Of a stretch of 64,000 nt of DNA, positions 34,300-45,783 are shown piece after piece. Every line of letters begins with the position of its first letter. Positions within the stretch are counted from its first letter, which is position 1. Location: positions 1,984,001-2,048,000 of the forward strand of contig CM066309.1 in NCBI GenBank assembly GCA_033807695.1, read 5' to 3'. Position numbers and translations under genes: made by a program. The notes under the pieces were generated by a model. It had not been told where the DNA came from and did not search any database. It worked only from the letters and a program-made list of their open reading frames with translations. Origin of the DNA: Daedaleopsis sinensis. Taxonomy: Eukaryota; Basidiomycota; Agaricomycetes; Polyporales; Polyporaceae.

Positions 34300-37200
34300 A
34301 TGGCTGCCGGCAGCAACAGCCACAAGCACTCCGGCTCCGTCTCACAGGCACAGAACCACAAGGCCCAGCTCGCGAACGCGTATAACGAGCTCGGCAAGGA
34401 GCTCTCGTCCCAGAAGATACGAGTAGTTGGAAACTACACGCTTGGAAAGGTCATTGGAGAAGGTGCGCAGCCATTCCAGATTGCTTCTTCACCGTCGGTC
34501 TCAATGGTGGGGCTTTTGGTAGGCACATACGGGAAAGTGCGCATGGGTACCCACCGTCTGACCGGGACCCGTGTGGCAATCAAGCAGATCCCAAAGGCCA
34601 TGTCCGCTTCCCTCACGCGAGAAATCCACCACCACCGCCAGCTGCACCATCCGCACGTAACGCAGCTCTATGAAGTCATCGCGACCGAGTCGAGCATCTG
34701 GCTCGTGACCGAACTCTGTTCCGGCGGGGAGCTCTTCGATTATCTCGCGGAGAAGGGCCGCCTCACCGAGGACGAAGCACGCGTGCCGTTTGGGCAGCTC
34801 TGCCTGGCCGTCGCGTATGTGCACGAGAAGGGGATCGTCCACCGGGACCTCAAGCTCGAGAACGTGCTCCTGGACGAACGGTGTCGGGTGAAGCTGGGTG
34901 ACTTTGGCTTCACGCGTGAGTTCGAGAAGGGATCGCTGCTGGAGACCTTCTGTGGCACGACAGGCTATGCCGCCCCCGAGATGCTCTTGGCTAAGAAGTA
35001 TCTAGGTCCAGGTGCGTCCCGATGTTTCCAGACCGTCTATGCTACACGTGTTTCATGCCGTTTCAGAGGTCGATGTGTGGTCACTAGGCGTGATTCTGTA
35101 TACGCTATTGACAGGCATGCTGCCGTTCGATGACGATGACGAAGGCGTTATGCGAGAGAAGGTCATTAAAGGTGTATATGAGGACCCTGAATGGCTATCA
35201 GACGGTGCGTGTATCTGCTCCGATTCATGTAAGTCGAAGTTCATGGCTATTTCCACAGATGCCCGAAATTTGCTCGCGAACATTCTCCAAGTCGACCCCA
35301 CCAAACGACTGACCATCGCACAGATCCTAACACATGCTTGGTTTACTATCCCTAAGAGCGTTCCAAACCGCGACTCCGTGCAGAGCACATTTTCTCCCAT
35401 CTCCCGTCCTTCTTCCCCAGTGCAGCTGCGCATCACCACAAACATCGTCCCTCAACCTCCTTCCGCTTCTACGACGTCCGATGCGACGTTCCATACTGCC
35501 TCGGAATTCCCTTCTTCTGCTCCTACCACACCCGACGATTCACAATCTGCCTCACAGATTACGCTCAGGAAGCTGACCGCTCGGTCGACAGCTTCGGCTA
35601 ACGTGGTGCTAGGGGAAGAGGATGAACATCCCATCCGCACGCCTGATACGACGCCTTCACGCCCGTCCATCGCTCGTACCGACAGCAACCCAAAGATTCC
35701 CCCTGCGTATCCGACACGTACGCCGGCCCGAACGAAGCGTCGCTCGGTGTCTTCCACGCTTTCTGAACATGGTCCGAACACATTCGAGAAGTCCAACGTA
35801 CCTCAACCACCGCAGGACTTCTCTTCCCTGCTACATACCCCTGCCCCCTTGATCTTCTCCACCCCCCTTGAACGGGATCTCTTGAACTCTATGAGCGCAG
35901 TCGGGCTCGACACGGGTCAGATTGTGCACTCGGTGCTCACCGATGCGTGCGACGCTACGGGCGCCCTTTGGTGGATGATGAAGCGCAGAGCCGAGCGGAA
36001 AGCATTGGAAGATGGCCCTCAGGAACCTCCGGTGGAGCAGTCTATACCAGTGCCGACAGAGTCGCAGGCACCCCCAGAACAGCCAACAGAGAAGCGTCCG
36101 GAGTCCCGACGCGACAAGTCGCATGGACGCTCCTCCCAGCATCGCTCGCATACGGAAGAAGGCCAGAGCTCTTCCATTGGGCGTAGCCGGGATAGTCGGC
36201 CGCCCATCCCTCTCGCCCTCATGCCAGCGCAGTCTGCACCCGAACTGCAGCTCATACCTGCTACGCCCACCGTTCCCAACAGCAAGCGGCCCGCGACGCC
36301 CCCTCGAGCGGGCTCGCCCCATAATCCTCTTCTGTCTCCCACGCCGTCTATTGCCGAGTCGCTTGCAAAATCAAGCCCCAGTACCCCGAGTAGTTCGAAG
36401 GACAAGGACCAGGGGTCGAAAGGGCGCAAAAATCGCTCTGGGAGTGTCAGTATCATGCAGCGTGCGACGACTGCTCTGGAGGCTGCGGGCTTGGTACGAA
36501 AGAAGTCTGCTGAGGCCGTGCGGGAGGAGAAGGAGCGACGGGAGAGGGAAGAGAAGGAGAAAGAAAAGCAGAAGAATGCCAGCAGTGAGGAGCCAAGGTC
36601 ATCGCACGGTAGTGGGTCGAAGCTCAAGACGCCCCCGATGCGCGCCGTCAAGGATGGCGCGCTATCGTCCACACCACCGCCGACCGAGCTAAACGGATCT
36701 CAGGGGCAGCCAGGATCTCCCTGGATCTTGGCAGGCAAGCAATCCCCACCGCCAGACACCGGTTCGCCAGCGGATACGCTCACTTCCTTGCCTCACATAC
36801 CCTCGCGGGGAAGCAAACTCGGCTCTGGCCATCGTAATCGCGCGAGCTTGCTATCGACGTTCCAGCGTTGGTTCAGAGAGGACCCGAAGGGGAAGCGGAA
36901 AGAGGATCCGGCCGCGCATACACTGACACAGACAACCTCGCTCAATAGCGCGGGCTCGAGCCCGGTGTCGGTGAGGCATCGGGGGACAATCAAGGGTCGC
37001 CCTGCCGGCCGTGGCAAGAACACTGGGGGTCGTGGCAAGACGTCGCACCGTGCCAAGCGTGCTTCCGTGTCGTCCCGCCGTTCAAGTAGCGTAAACTCGC
37101 GGCGGTCGTCTACGTCGATGCAGTATGGGAATGTCCTCGAGTCCCCGTCGTATTCTGCATCTGTGTCGCGGCAGCGCAGCGATCCCAGCCGACGGTCGTT

Positions 37201-38215
37201 CGGGAGCCATACGCCCAACTCGGAGCGGGAGGACTACCTGTCGCGCCCGAGCTCGATACACAGTTTCATCAACCACCCGCGCCATCGCAAGTCGCCATCA
37301 GCAAGCTCGGCCGGGTCGATGTACGTCGGGCGCACGGCGTCTCCGCTCCCGAAGAACCATCGCCGCGCGGGCTCGGGGTCGTCGACGCGCGTCGTGCGGC
37401 AGATCCAGATGACGCCGAGCGGGTCAGGCAAGGCATCGCATCTGCGCTCAAACTCGGCGTCGTCCGCGCATTCCCTGCAGTCGTCGCGCCCCGGCTCGCT
37501 GTATGATCTGTCCGAGACGGACAGCCGCAGGAACAGCTCGCCGCACAAGGCCATGCTGCGCCGCTCCCTGGACGAGACGCCCCGACGCGGACACAGCCCG
37601 GCGACGTTCGTCGCACAGAAGCGGCAGACCCCGTTCTCCAATGCCAACGGGAGCGGGTACTTGAACTCGCTTGGCCGCTCGAGCTGGAAGAGGTCGTGGG
37701 GGCTGGAGCCACCCGGGTGGCAGACGCGGACGGCGCACCCCGCTGTGGAGGTGCTCGCGATCTACCCCCCAGAGGTGCCGGGGATCCGCGACGTCTTCTC
37801 GGGGCGGCAGTCACTCAGCATGGGGGACGAGTCCGACTGGGTGGACGAGGAGGACGAGAGCCCCGCGTACGTCGGCGGCCTCGGGCAGATGCCCTCGTCG
37901 GCGAGCAGCGCGATCACCACGTTCGCGCAGGCGGAGACCCCCTTGATGACGCCCCCTCCCAGGAGCGCGCCCCCGCGGACTGGAGGGAGCGCGAGCACCA
38001 CGAAGCGCAGCGCACCGACCGTCGGCAGTCTCTCTGTTGGGAATGTCGGGTCCAGGGCAGGGAGGGGCAAGGCGAATCGGTCGCCGGCTGGGCGCAGCTC
38101 ACCGCTGCCGAGCGAGACTGGGTTCGAGGCGGGGGGTCGGAGACAGTTGCCCAACGGGCGGGCTGGGCCGGCCTTCCGCGGCATCATGGAGGAGGACGAG
38201 GGCGAGGAGGAGTAG
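34300..38215 (+). CDS. Serine/threonine protein kinase, CAMK group, Kin4-like
   Basis: Model: join(34300..34462,34523..35011,35067..35204,35259..38215), 1248 residues. The kinase domain covers about residues 48-290: glycine loop VIGEGTYGKVRMG, catalytic lysine in VAIKQI, HRDLKLENVLL, DFGFTR, activation segment ETFCGTTGYAAPEM, then DVWSLGVILYTLLTGMLPF. The HPHV and FDYLAEKGRL features fit the CAMK-like kinases. The domain order, N-terminal kinase plus a very long Ser/Pro/Arg-rich tail of about 950 residues, recalls fungal Kin4/Frk1-type kinases, which in yeast act in the spindle position checkpoint. The tail has a charged helical stretch (EEKERREREEKEKEKQ) and basic RRSSSVNSRRSS runs. Subfamily is inferred from general likeness and could be another CAMKL member. 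Confidence 0.85.
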
Positions 38216-38922
38216 GCGGCGACGACTTGTACGTCGAGTTCGCGTCTCTGCGCTCGGACCGTTCAATGTTCTAATTCGTTGTATAGAGGCTTTGCAAGTT
38301 CTGTCTTTGGTCGCCGAGTTGGACTCCTTCCGGGTTTCTATCGTTATCCATTCGTCCGCTATCTGCAGGCTTCATTCTGGCCTAATCTCTATGGCCGTCT
38401 ACAGTAGTTACAACTCAGATACCCCTTGTAGTATGCCCAACGCTCTCACTTTACAACACATGGAACTATCTACCTCAAGTTGAATTTGATTGCACGAACT
38501 CTTGGGCGCTCGAGTCACCGGCACCCCGTGCGAGCACATAGAGCGTTCTCTCATATCGTTTCAAGTTTGCGCGCGCAATTGGGCGCAACAGAATGAGTAG
38601 CACTTAGTAGTAGGTACATCTGCGGTGTATGATGACAAAGATGAGATGTGTGTTGTAGGTCAAGGGCCAAGGCACAGGCTCTCGAGCCGGCTCGCTGCGC
38701 ATGCGCCGAAACGGGGGCCAGTGCTTGTGCATGTTTGGCAGAGGTGCTCCGCCGCCTTCGTCACCAGGCCGCCCTGCTAACGACCACCACCATCCTCACG
38801 ACCACCGACGCTCTCATCCTACCCACTCCCTCTAATCTGGTCAGTCTACCTCCGCACCAGCCTCCTCGCTCATCAGACTCATATTCAGTGCCCGGTTGCG
38901 CCCCAATCTGCACATTACAGCC
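38216..38922. other. Intergenic between kinase and Snc1
   Basis: No conserved open frame. The right half should contain the promoter and 5' untranslated region of the synaptobrevin gene, which has its first intron inside the start codon. Confidence 0.4.
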
Positions 38923-39680
38923 ATGTCAGTGGCTTTCTCTCTCTCGCTTCCTCTTCCGCGCTCTTAATTCGCTTGTGTTCCCCTCCCGTGCCCACCGTCG
39001 CATGGATGTCCGTGCGCTGGTGGTCGAACAGGTCTGAGCCTTACGACCCCTACCTTCCCCGTGGCGGCTCCTCCTCGAACCCGGCTGGCCAGGGCAACTC
39101 GAAGACGGCGGCCATCCAGGCGCAGATTGATGACACCGTCGGCATCATGAGGGAGAACATTACAAAAGTTGCAGAGCGTGGAGAGAGGCTCGACCAGCTG
39201 CAGGATAAGACAGGTGCGTTGCTTCTCGGTCTTCGGCGCACTGGAGGTGCACAGGATGCATGTGCTGCGCATATGCTACCCCTTTCGCCCTATGCGCGTC
39301 GCCCTTGTAGAATGCACCACTCACGCAGACGGTACGCCCTAGACAACCTCGCTGTATCAGCGCAAGGCTTCCGTCGTGGCGCGAACCGTGTCCGCAAGGT
39401 ATGTGGCAACAGCCGTTACAGTGAGAATATCATATTGACAGCCTCACTCGCTATCACAGAACATGTGGTATGTCTCTACTTCTTGCCAGGAAAGCTTCGT
39501 GCATGCTGAAGTGATGCTCCCCTGTGCTCAGGTGGAAAGACATGAAGGTGACGGGTTCCGCTCCCACACTATCTTTGCCCCTCTGACTCCGCCCCACAGA
39601 TGAGAATCATCATCGGTGTCGCTATTGCGATCATCATCGTCATTATCGTCGTCTCAGTGGTGAAGGCAACAAAGAACTGA
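38923..39680 (+). CDS. snc1: Synaptobrevin, exocytic R-SNARE (Snc1/Snc2-like)
   Basis: Model: join(38923..38924,39032..39213,39343..39398,39470..39477,39532..39547,39600..39680), 114 residues. The protein starts [13 protein letters not shown], has a short variable N-terminus, then the R-SNARE motif ([46 protein letters not shown]) with the zero-layer arginine in the AERGER segment. NMWWKDMK leads to a strongly hydrophobic tail anchor ([17 protein letters not shown]). Snc proteins drive fusion of secretory vesicles with the plasma membrane. The start codon itself is split: AT ends exon 1 and G opens exon 2, which yields exactly the family start MSEPYDPY. Exons 4 and 5 are 8 and 16 nt. A start at an internal in-frame ATG ([13 protein letters not shown]) is possible but gives an atypical N-terminus. 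Intron phases are 2,1,0,2,0. Confidence 0.92.
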
Positions 39681-41505
39681 GCCCTCTCCCTATTCTACCA
39701 CCTACGCCGCCTCGCCCTTGCGCTCCCGCCCCCCACCAAACGTGTTGTGCGTCTTCAGCCGGCTTAGCGGGGCCGTTGTTGTTTTATATCTATGCGCAGA
39801 GTCCTAATTCGCAGTGGTCTATATACTCTCTTCGGTGCGGTGCGGAGTCCCGTGTGTTCATAGCTTTGGAGCCGGACTATAGGAGTTGTTCATGCTATTC
39901 ATGACTGGTGGGGGATTTCTCATTTCCTGTACATTCACGAAAATTCGATGATATGCACGCTTCTTCCTTTCACGCAACTTGTATCGTCGATTGGAAGACG
40001 GTCGAGATGCCAGCAGTTGCAATGCATGTCCCAACAACACCTTGGGACCTCAGGCCTCAGTACGTGTACCTCGATGCTGTGCTCTTCTGACTTCCTTTGT
40101 TACTCCAAGATCCGTGTGCTCTTCGCGTCATTTACGGTGTTTTGATATAGGTATGCCCCGGTTATACATCATGCGCAGTCCGAACAGTACTGATAAGTAT
40201 CTGTCAGCCCTGACGACGTCTAGCTTGGGCGAGGCGGGTGCGGGCTATATACTGCTGTGCGGCACCCGAGCTGCACTGGCTGGATATGGGTGCAGGAAGG
40301 GCGTTTGTCGGGATGAGGGCGACAGGTGCGGCGTTTGCGCCGGGGAGCGCAGTCAGGGAGGACAGCATGTTGTGAGAGAGGTGCGTCGTATTATCAGTGA
40401 GCTAAGGTCGTCCATTTAACCCCGAGCTCGGTCCTCAGAGATTCCTACGACAATATACTCAGTTTCCGTCCCGGGGACGCTCAATATTTTCGGAGCGTCC
40501 GTAGTTCACTCAGTGTTAAGTCATCCGGTCATCTCTATCCTTTTAGACATCTCCTTCGAGTCAATGCTCATAAGATAGCATGGGATGCGCAGCGATCTAT
40601 CTTTATCATGTAGTACACAACCCATCCAGCATTGCTGTGGGGAATACCAAACCGTAGGAAACGCGGAGGAGAGGTCAGGACTCAGAACACGGTGAGTGCG
40701 CTTGTCTGTTCGAGCGCTGAGCCAACTCACTCGAGAAGGCTCTATTCTGTATTCTGTTAACAGGGTAGCATGAAGAATGTAATGAAGAAGTAGCAGTCGA
40801 AGTGAGACAGAGGCACTGGAACATGAACCTATAATCCGAGTCAAGCGGACTGCGGCGCCGTAGAGGAACCTGAAACCGTCTCTGTCACGTCACGTATGTC
40901 GTGTATGTAGTGCATCCGTTTCTCTCCCCGTACGCGTCAGGGCTGATGTTTTCCGGCCGTACTGCCTCCTATCATACTAGTCCACCCACCGTAACGACGG
41001 ACCAACGCAGCTGGCGAGCAGAGGTAGCAATTGTCGTGGTGGCGGACTCGCGGCGATATCGTACGCAGTCCACAGTCGCCACCATCCCTTGTGGGGCATA
41101 CCACTCAAGCCTCCTCGCCAGCATACGTCGTGTTTCGACTATCAGCGATAGAGCTGCATTGCCTGGATGTAGTATCGTTGTGAGCGTGCAATCATCGCGA
41201 CTGTCGCTTCCACGTCCGCATACAGATCGATAACTACGACCTACACCCGTCAACGTTCAAACGTTCAACGTTCAACTGTGGCACGGGCGGCAGCGCCGAC
41301 GCTCCTGTGTCATCTTAGTACACCGGGCCCACCGCCCCCTGAATGGCGAGACACAGTCCCGGCGGGCGTCGTCGCCTTTGCTATAAATGCGGAGGAACGC
41401 AGACAGCGCTGGCTTCGTTCGGACCCCCTCAGAAGATTCAAGAACGCAGCAAGACGCACCTGCCGGCGGCAGGCTATACTTGATATCGCGCTCTACATAG
41501 TCGGG
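39681..41505. other. Intergenic between Snc1 and its structural twin
   Basis: No gene is recognisable in this 1.8 kb. A small tandem arrangement of CGTTCAA units lies near 41258-41275. An open frame from 41278 runs into the next gene in frame with its start, so a longer N-terminus for that gene cannot be excluded. Confidence 0.4.
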
Positions 41506-42217
41506 ATGGCTTCGTATGGGTCGGTATTTTAGGCTGCGGGACCGGACTAAATACTTTACTCACGCATTCATATAGTTATCCCAGGCGCGATGAGTTGGAC
41601 TACTATCCACCCATCGGACGGCCCATCTCCGAGTCGACGACGACGATAGCGAGCAGTTCGCGCTCGATGTATTCGGACCTGGAGTCGGGCCTGGGCTCGC
41701 CACACTCGCGGCAGGAGGCGGATACTTTGCTCGTGGAACGTGAGCTGGGGGAGGAGAGGGCTAGTGCTGGCCCGAATGTGCTCAGGAAGAAGAACGAAGG
41801 TGAGAAGCCCCTTCGTTCGGGTTCATATCTTCGCTTCGCTCACTTGGACGACGGTAGCGCGATATTCGCACAACTCGCGCTATGAGGTTGTGTCACGTCA
41901 GGTGCGTAAACTATTCCGACTGCAAGCACGATGCACAAGGAGCTAAGTTGTTCGCTGCTTGCGCGGATAGCGAACATGGTACGTCGATTGGGATTTACCA
42001 GGGTACGGAGTACTACTAATCCAGGCCGTTCGTGCAGGTGGAAGAGCAGACAGGTCAGTCACGATGACCTATTCGGCGAGAGGAAGGTAGTGTCCTGAAT
42101 CTCACCGATTCACAGAGACAAATCATCCTGTGCCTTGCCCTGGGGACAATCGTTGTCGTCATAGGTCTCGCTGTATCCGTGTTGGTGTGGGGAGTCAGAT
42201 ACCAAAACACACCTTGA
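41506..42217 (+). CDS. Tail-anchored orphan protein with the exon structure of Snc1
   Basis: Model: join(41506..41519,41576..41799,41858..41901,41971..41978,42038..42053,42116..42217), 135 residues. The N-terminal 79 residues (MASYGYPRRDELDYYPPIGR, then Ser-rich and acidic sequence) match nothing I know. The C-terminal part reads RTWWKSRQRQ followed by one hydrophobic anchor (IILCLALGTIVVVIGLAVSV) and a short end, RYQNTP. The last exons are 8 and 16 nt, and the five intron phases are 2,1,0,2,0, exactly as in the Snc1 gene 2 kb upstream; the WWK motif also straddles the same junction. I infer a tandem duplicate of Snc1 that kept the anchor but lost the SNARE helix and the RGER segment. The frame is open from 41278, so the start could lie further upstream. 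Function unknown. Confidence 0.7.
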
Positions 42218-43897
42218 ACAGTCCCACTCTTCATTCTAGGACGGATAATGACATTGTAGCTTACACTGATACCATACTTACTCCCTCTCCGTTGGATTTT
42301 CAGGTGTATCTATAGCATTGGACCCTCGCGTCAGCTCTCAAATCAGGCTGATTCTGACCAGCTTCGCACCACGCAAGTTCGCTTCTCTTCCGGAGCATGC
42401 CGGGCAGCGTCCCCCACGCCTTGGGCAAAGATGTTTGCGGAGCTCCGGCTCATGCGGGGACGGCAGAGTGCTGATCGAAAAGCCTCGCCTCACGTCCAAA
42501 GGATGGCGCGGCAGGGCCAGGTCCTCCGAAGTACCGGTTGAATCCTCGCCTGCAATTGGCCCTCAAGCAGATCCCTGGCACGGAAGCATTTCCTGAACAG
42601 GTGCCTGCGGGGTCTTTACTTGGGCGGTCATCTCGGCGTCCCCATATTAGCGAAGGATGGATATGGCGCATCGAAGACAGTATGCGTGCAGAGAAGGGAC
42701 GGACGAATGCTACGCTCACCTTTGATTGGCATTCTACAGCGGTCTAAAGCCCACATATGAACGACGGCCCATGCGATGGCCCTCTGGCGGAGCCACGACG
42801 GGTTTTGCGTCGGCACGTACCACGAGCTCCGCGGCTAATATCGGCGACAGCAAAGCGTGCAGGTACCGCCGTAAGAGAGCTCCGCTGAAAAGAGGGGTGC
42901 TGGATGGGTGCAGTGGTGGTCTAGACAGGCGCGTTCTGTTTAGTCGGAGTTTGCATTAGTACAAGGGGCAAGTAGAGATGTCGGACCCTACCGTCATGCC
43001 AAAGGATTGAGATCTGTCAGGTACTGACCGGCCGAAAACTCGGACTCAGACTTGTGCTTGAACAAATTAACTTCGTTGAATAACAGTGAAATCAGCTATA
43101 CTGCCAACTTCGCTGAGTATCTCAAGCCGGAGTTTATCTGCGTGCGGTAGTGCCTGATCAGCATATGTACCGAGTCTACTATCACTATTCACCGGCACCG
43201 AGCACCAACAACCTTGACGAACGATTTGTGGACGATCGGAGTAGTAGTTGCATATCGGAAGGCTCGGCCGTCGGAGTTTGGATAACTCACTGTTCTGAGT
43301 TTAAAAGTTTCGTCGACTATAGCCAGCGCCAATTGCGTTGACCAGCAACCTTTAAAAAATCGTACTACTCATTACTTGATCACACTTTGTGTAGTCAATA
43401 CGGGATGTACAGAAACACGCCGAGGTTATATGAAGATTGCGCTAGACGGGCTATCTATGGTGATAGTTTGCCAAGTGCTTCTCATCAAAAGCAGACGACT
43501 AACGCTGACCGTGACTAGAACTCGCGAATGTCTAGTACTTCCGCTGACATAGCGGTCCACGGTGTGACGACTCTGTGCCAATCGCATCGCGCGTAGCCGT
43601 GGCTGGGACAATCTCAGTACTTCTCCGACCACCTGCTTGCGGAAAAGCGTGGAGCATGGCCTCGCTCGCACCCACGCAAGTTCCGTGTGGCCACCTCGGG
43701 TTCCCAGACCTGCAAGGTTTACCGTACTTAAGGCCTCTTCTCCGTGGAAACAGAGGACACGGCGCCGAAGCTTCCCGATCGGTGTGGGCATTCTCAGTTG
43801 GCCTTCCAAAGCACTTAAAGAGCGCTGACGACGCGACCGCGCACGCCATGCCCCTTCCCTTTGCGTCCCTCACTCAGGCTCGGCCTACCCATACACG
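42218..43897. other. Intergenic before the DUF6534 array
   Basis: No gene is recognisable. Short open frames on both strands do not resemble the flanking families. The right end should contain the promoter of the first DUF6534 gene. Confidence 0.4.
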
Positions 43898-45783
43898 ATG
43901 GCTCCTTTGAGATTTGACGATACCCTCGGAGCCGCTTTCCTTGGTGAGTGTTCACTTCCGATCCTTCGCGCGAGGTCGTATGTCTTCTGACAAACCTCCG
44001 ATAGGCATCGTAGCGACGTCTTGGTAATTCCTTCGGCTTGACTTATCGAGTCCTCAACTGAGAAAAATACAGTCTCTATGGAATCACCATCGTTCAAACG
44101 TACATCTACTTCAAGCGATACGAGTCAGATCCGCTGTACCTGAAGTCCCTCGTGAGTCGTGATCATTTAGCGCCCACGATGGCCTGACGGCAATGCTCAT
44201 TTGAATCGTAAGGTGTTCTGCCTATGGTCAGTAGGCATTTCATGTCTCCGCAGTCCGAGGGCCTACTCTTAAGAACCCTTAGGGTACTGGACAGCTTGCA
44301 TCTAGCCTTGATAACCCACGCGGTGTACTTCTACGCAATCACGAACTTCACCAATGTCCTCGAACTGACGATCCCTACTTGGTTTGTGATCGCTACTACG
44401 ATTATCTCACTCTTTTTATTGCTGACACTTATATAATTATACTACAGGAGCATTCTTGTACGTCGCATCGTCGTTTTCCATAGCCTTCGAGATGGTTGTG
44501 ACATCGGGGCGCGGATAGACCCAGATCATTGTCACCGTGAGTACATTCGATGTATATGAGTTGACATTTTTCTTATTCACGGATGTTCTCAGGGCGTCAG
44601 CGATCTGCTTGTTCGAGGGTATGTACTTCTGCGTATGATTTGAGTCTACGCGGCTCAATATCGCATACAGAGTTTTCTGCCAGCGAGTCTGGAAATGTGA
44701 GCCGCTCCCAACTTTCTCCGAGCAGAACGCTGATTATCTGGCAGTGAGTAACAGGAACTATTTTTTAATGGCCGCCATTGTGAGTCTCGTATGGCATCTA
44801 CCATCACACAACCCCGTTAACCTTACGACCAAGGTCATCTCATCATTAGTCACGTTCGGTGAGTCGACCCTGCGTGCGTAGACATTCCGGTTTATCAATT
44901 CGTGACGCTATACAGCTGGAAGTATCGGTAAGCACCAAGTGTCGTATGCGTCGGCTATGCTTGACTAAAAGTCGCCGAATCAGTTTTTGCCGTGAAAGGG
45001 TATGCGTCTTGATATTGATTGCTCTTCTAATCTGACACGGTTGCTTTTAGATTCAGTATCTCCAGCTTCTTCGCCTTGTCCGAGATCTCCGTGAGCATCG
45101 TGAATCAACTGACACCATACTACACTGTTACTAACGTTCTATCAGGGCGTCCTATACGTTAGTCTCGGTTCTGGTGTGGTGGCAGACGTCATCATCGCCG
45201 CAAGTCTCTGTGTGCTATTAGCCAAGCGTAGGACGGGGTTCACGAGGTATGACGACTTCAGCGCTGTGGGAGACTGATACTTATAGCGGCCTCAGGACAG
45301 ATTCCACCGTCCGCGTTCTAATGTTGTACAGCATAAACACTGGCGCTCTCACGAGGCGAGTTAATCCACTGCCGGCGGCCGCAGAACATGCTCTTCTGAC
45401 CGTCTTTCCTCCTCACACGCATCTATAGCCTGGGTGCACTACTGTGTCTCGTCACTGTTCGTGCACTACTCCACACTCTCTGAGACACACTCTCACCCAC
45501 GCGCGCAGTATGCGACTATGCCGTACAACTTCGTCTTCATCGGGTTCTACTTCGTGCTTCCCAAACGTGAGCTATTCTTGACTCCGTCGCTGCACACGCC
45601 TCATGTCCGTCGCCAGTGTTCCTCAACTCGCTGTTGGCAACGCTGAACGCCAGGCACATGCTCCGGGAGACCCACTCCGGCGGCGCCTTGGTATCGATAC
45701 CGCTTTCCACCACGTCGAACTCACACATGTCGTTCACTGGTCGGCCTCCGTATACGCCTAGCCAAGACCGTGATGAGGTTTGA
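43898..45783 (+). CDS. DUF6534 seven-TM protein, array copy 1
   Basis: About 19 exons can be chained in one frame to about 295 residues. Main exons by content: MAPLRFDDTLGAAFLG (43898-43943), LYGITIVQTYIYF (from about 44071), VLDSLHLALITHAVYFYAIT, GVSDLLVRG, VFCQRVWK, GVLYVSLGSGVVADVIIAAS, VRVLMLYSINTGALT, YNFVFIGFYFVLPK, and the C-terminal signature FLNSLLATLNARHMLRE before the stop at 45781-45783. Seven hydrophobic segments are evident. DUF6533/DUF6534 proteins are basidiomycete membrane proteins without known function. Several exons are 10-26 nt. The intron starting at 45356 would use a GC donor (ACGAG/GCGAGT) where the other copies use GT. All other junctions are GT-AG. Confidence 0.82.

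Noticed and set aside
35012..35066. Apparent continuous frame running through an intron of the kinase gene
   Set aside because: The frame is open across the intron by chance; the kinase domain (YLGP then EVDVWSLG) is continuous only when 35012-35066 is removed.
37269..37814. Minus-strand 181-codon frame opposite the kinase tail
   Set aside because: Antisense shadow of the Ser/Arg-rich tail, whose biased codons keep several frames open.
39010..39040. Alternative Snc1 start at an in-frame ATG ([13 protein letters not shown])
   Set aside because: The split start AT/G gives the exact family N-terminus MSEPYDPY with good donor and acceptor, so the unspliced start is less likely.
40145..40420. 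Possible small Cys-containing protein between Snc1 and the orphan gene
   Set aside because: No family match, no support from splice sites, and its frame is only moderately long.
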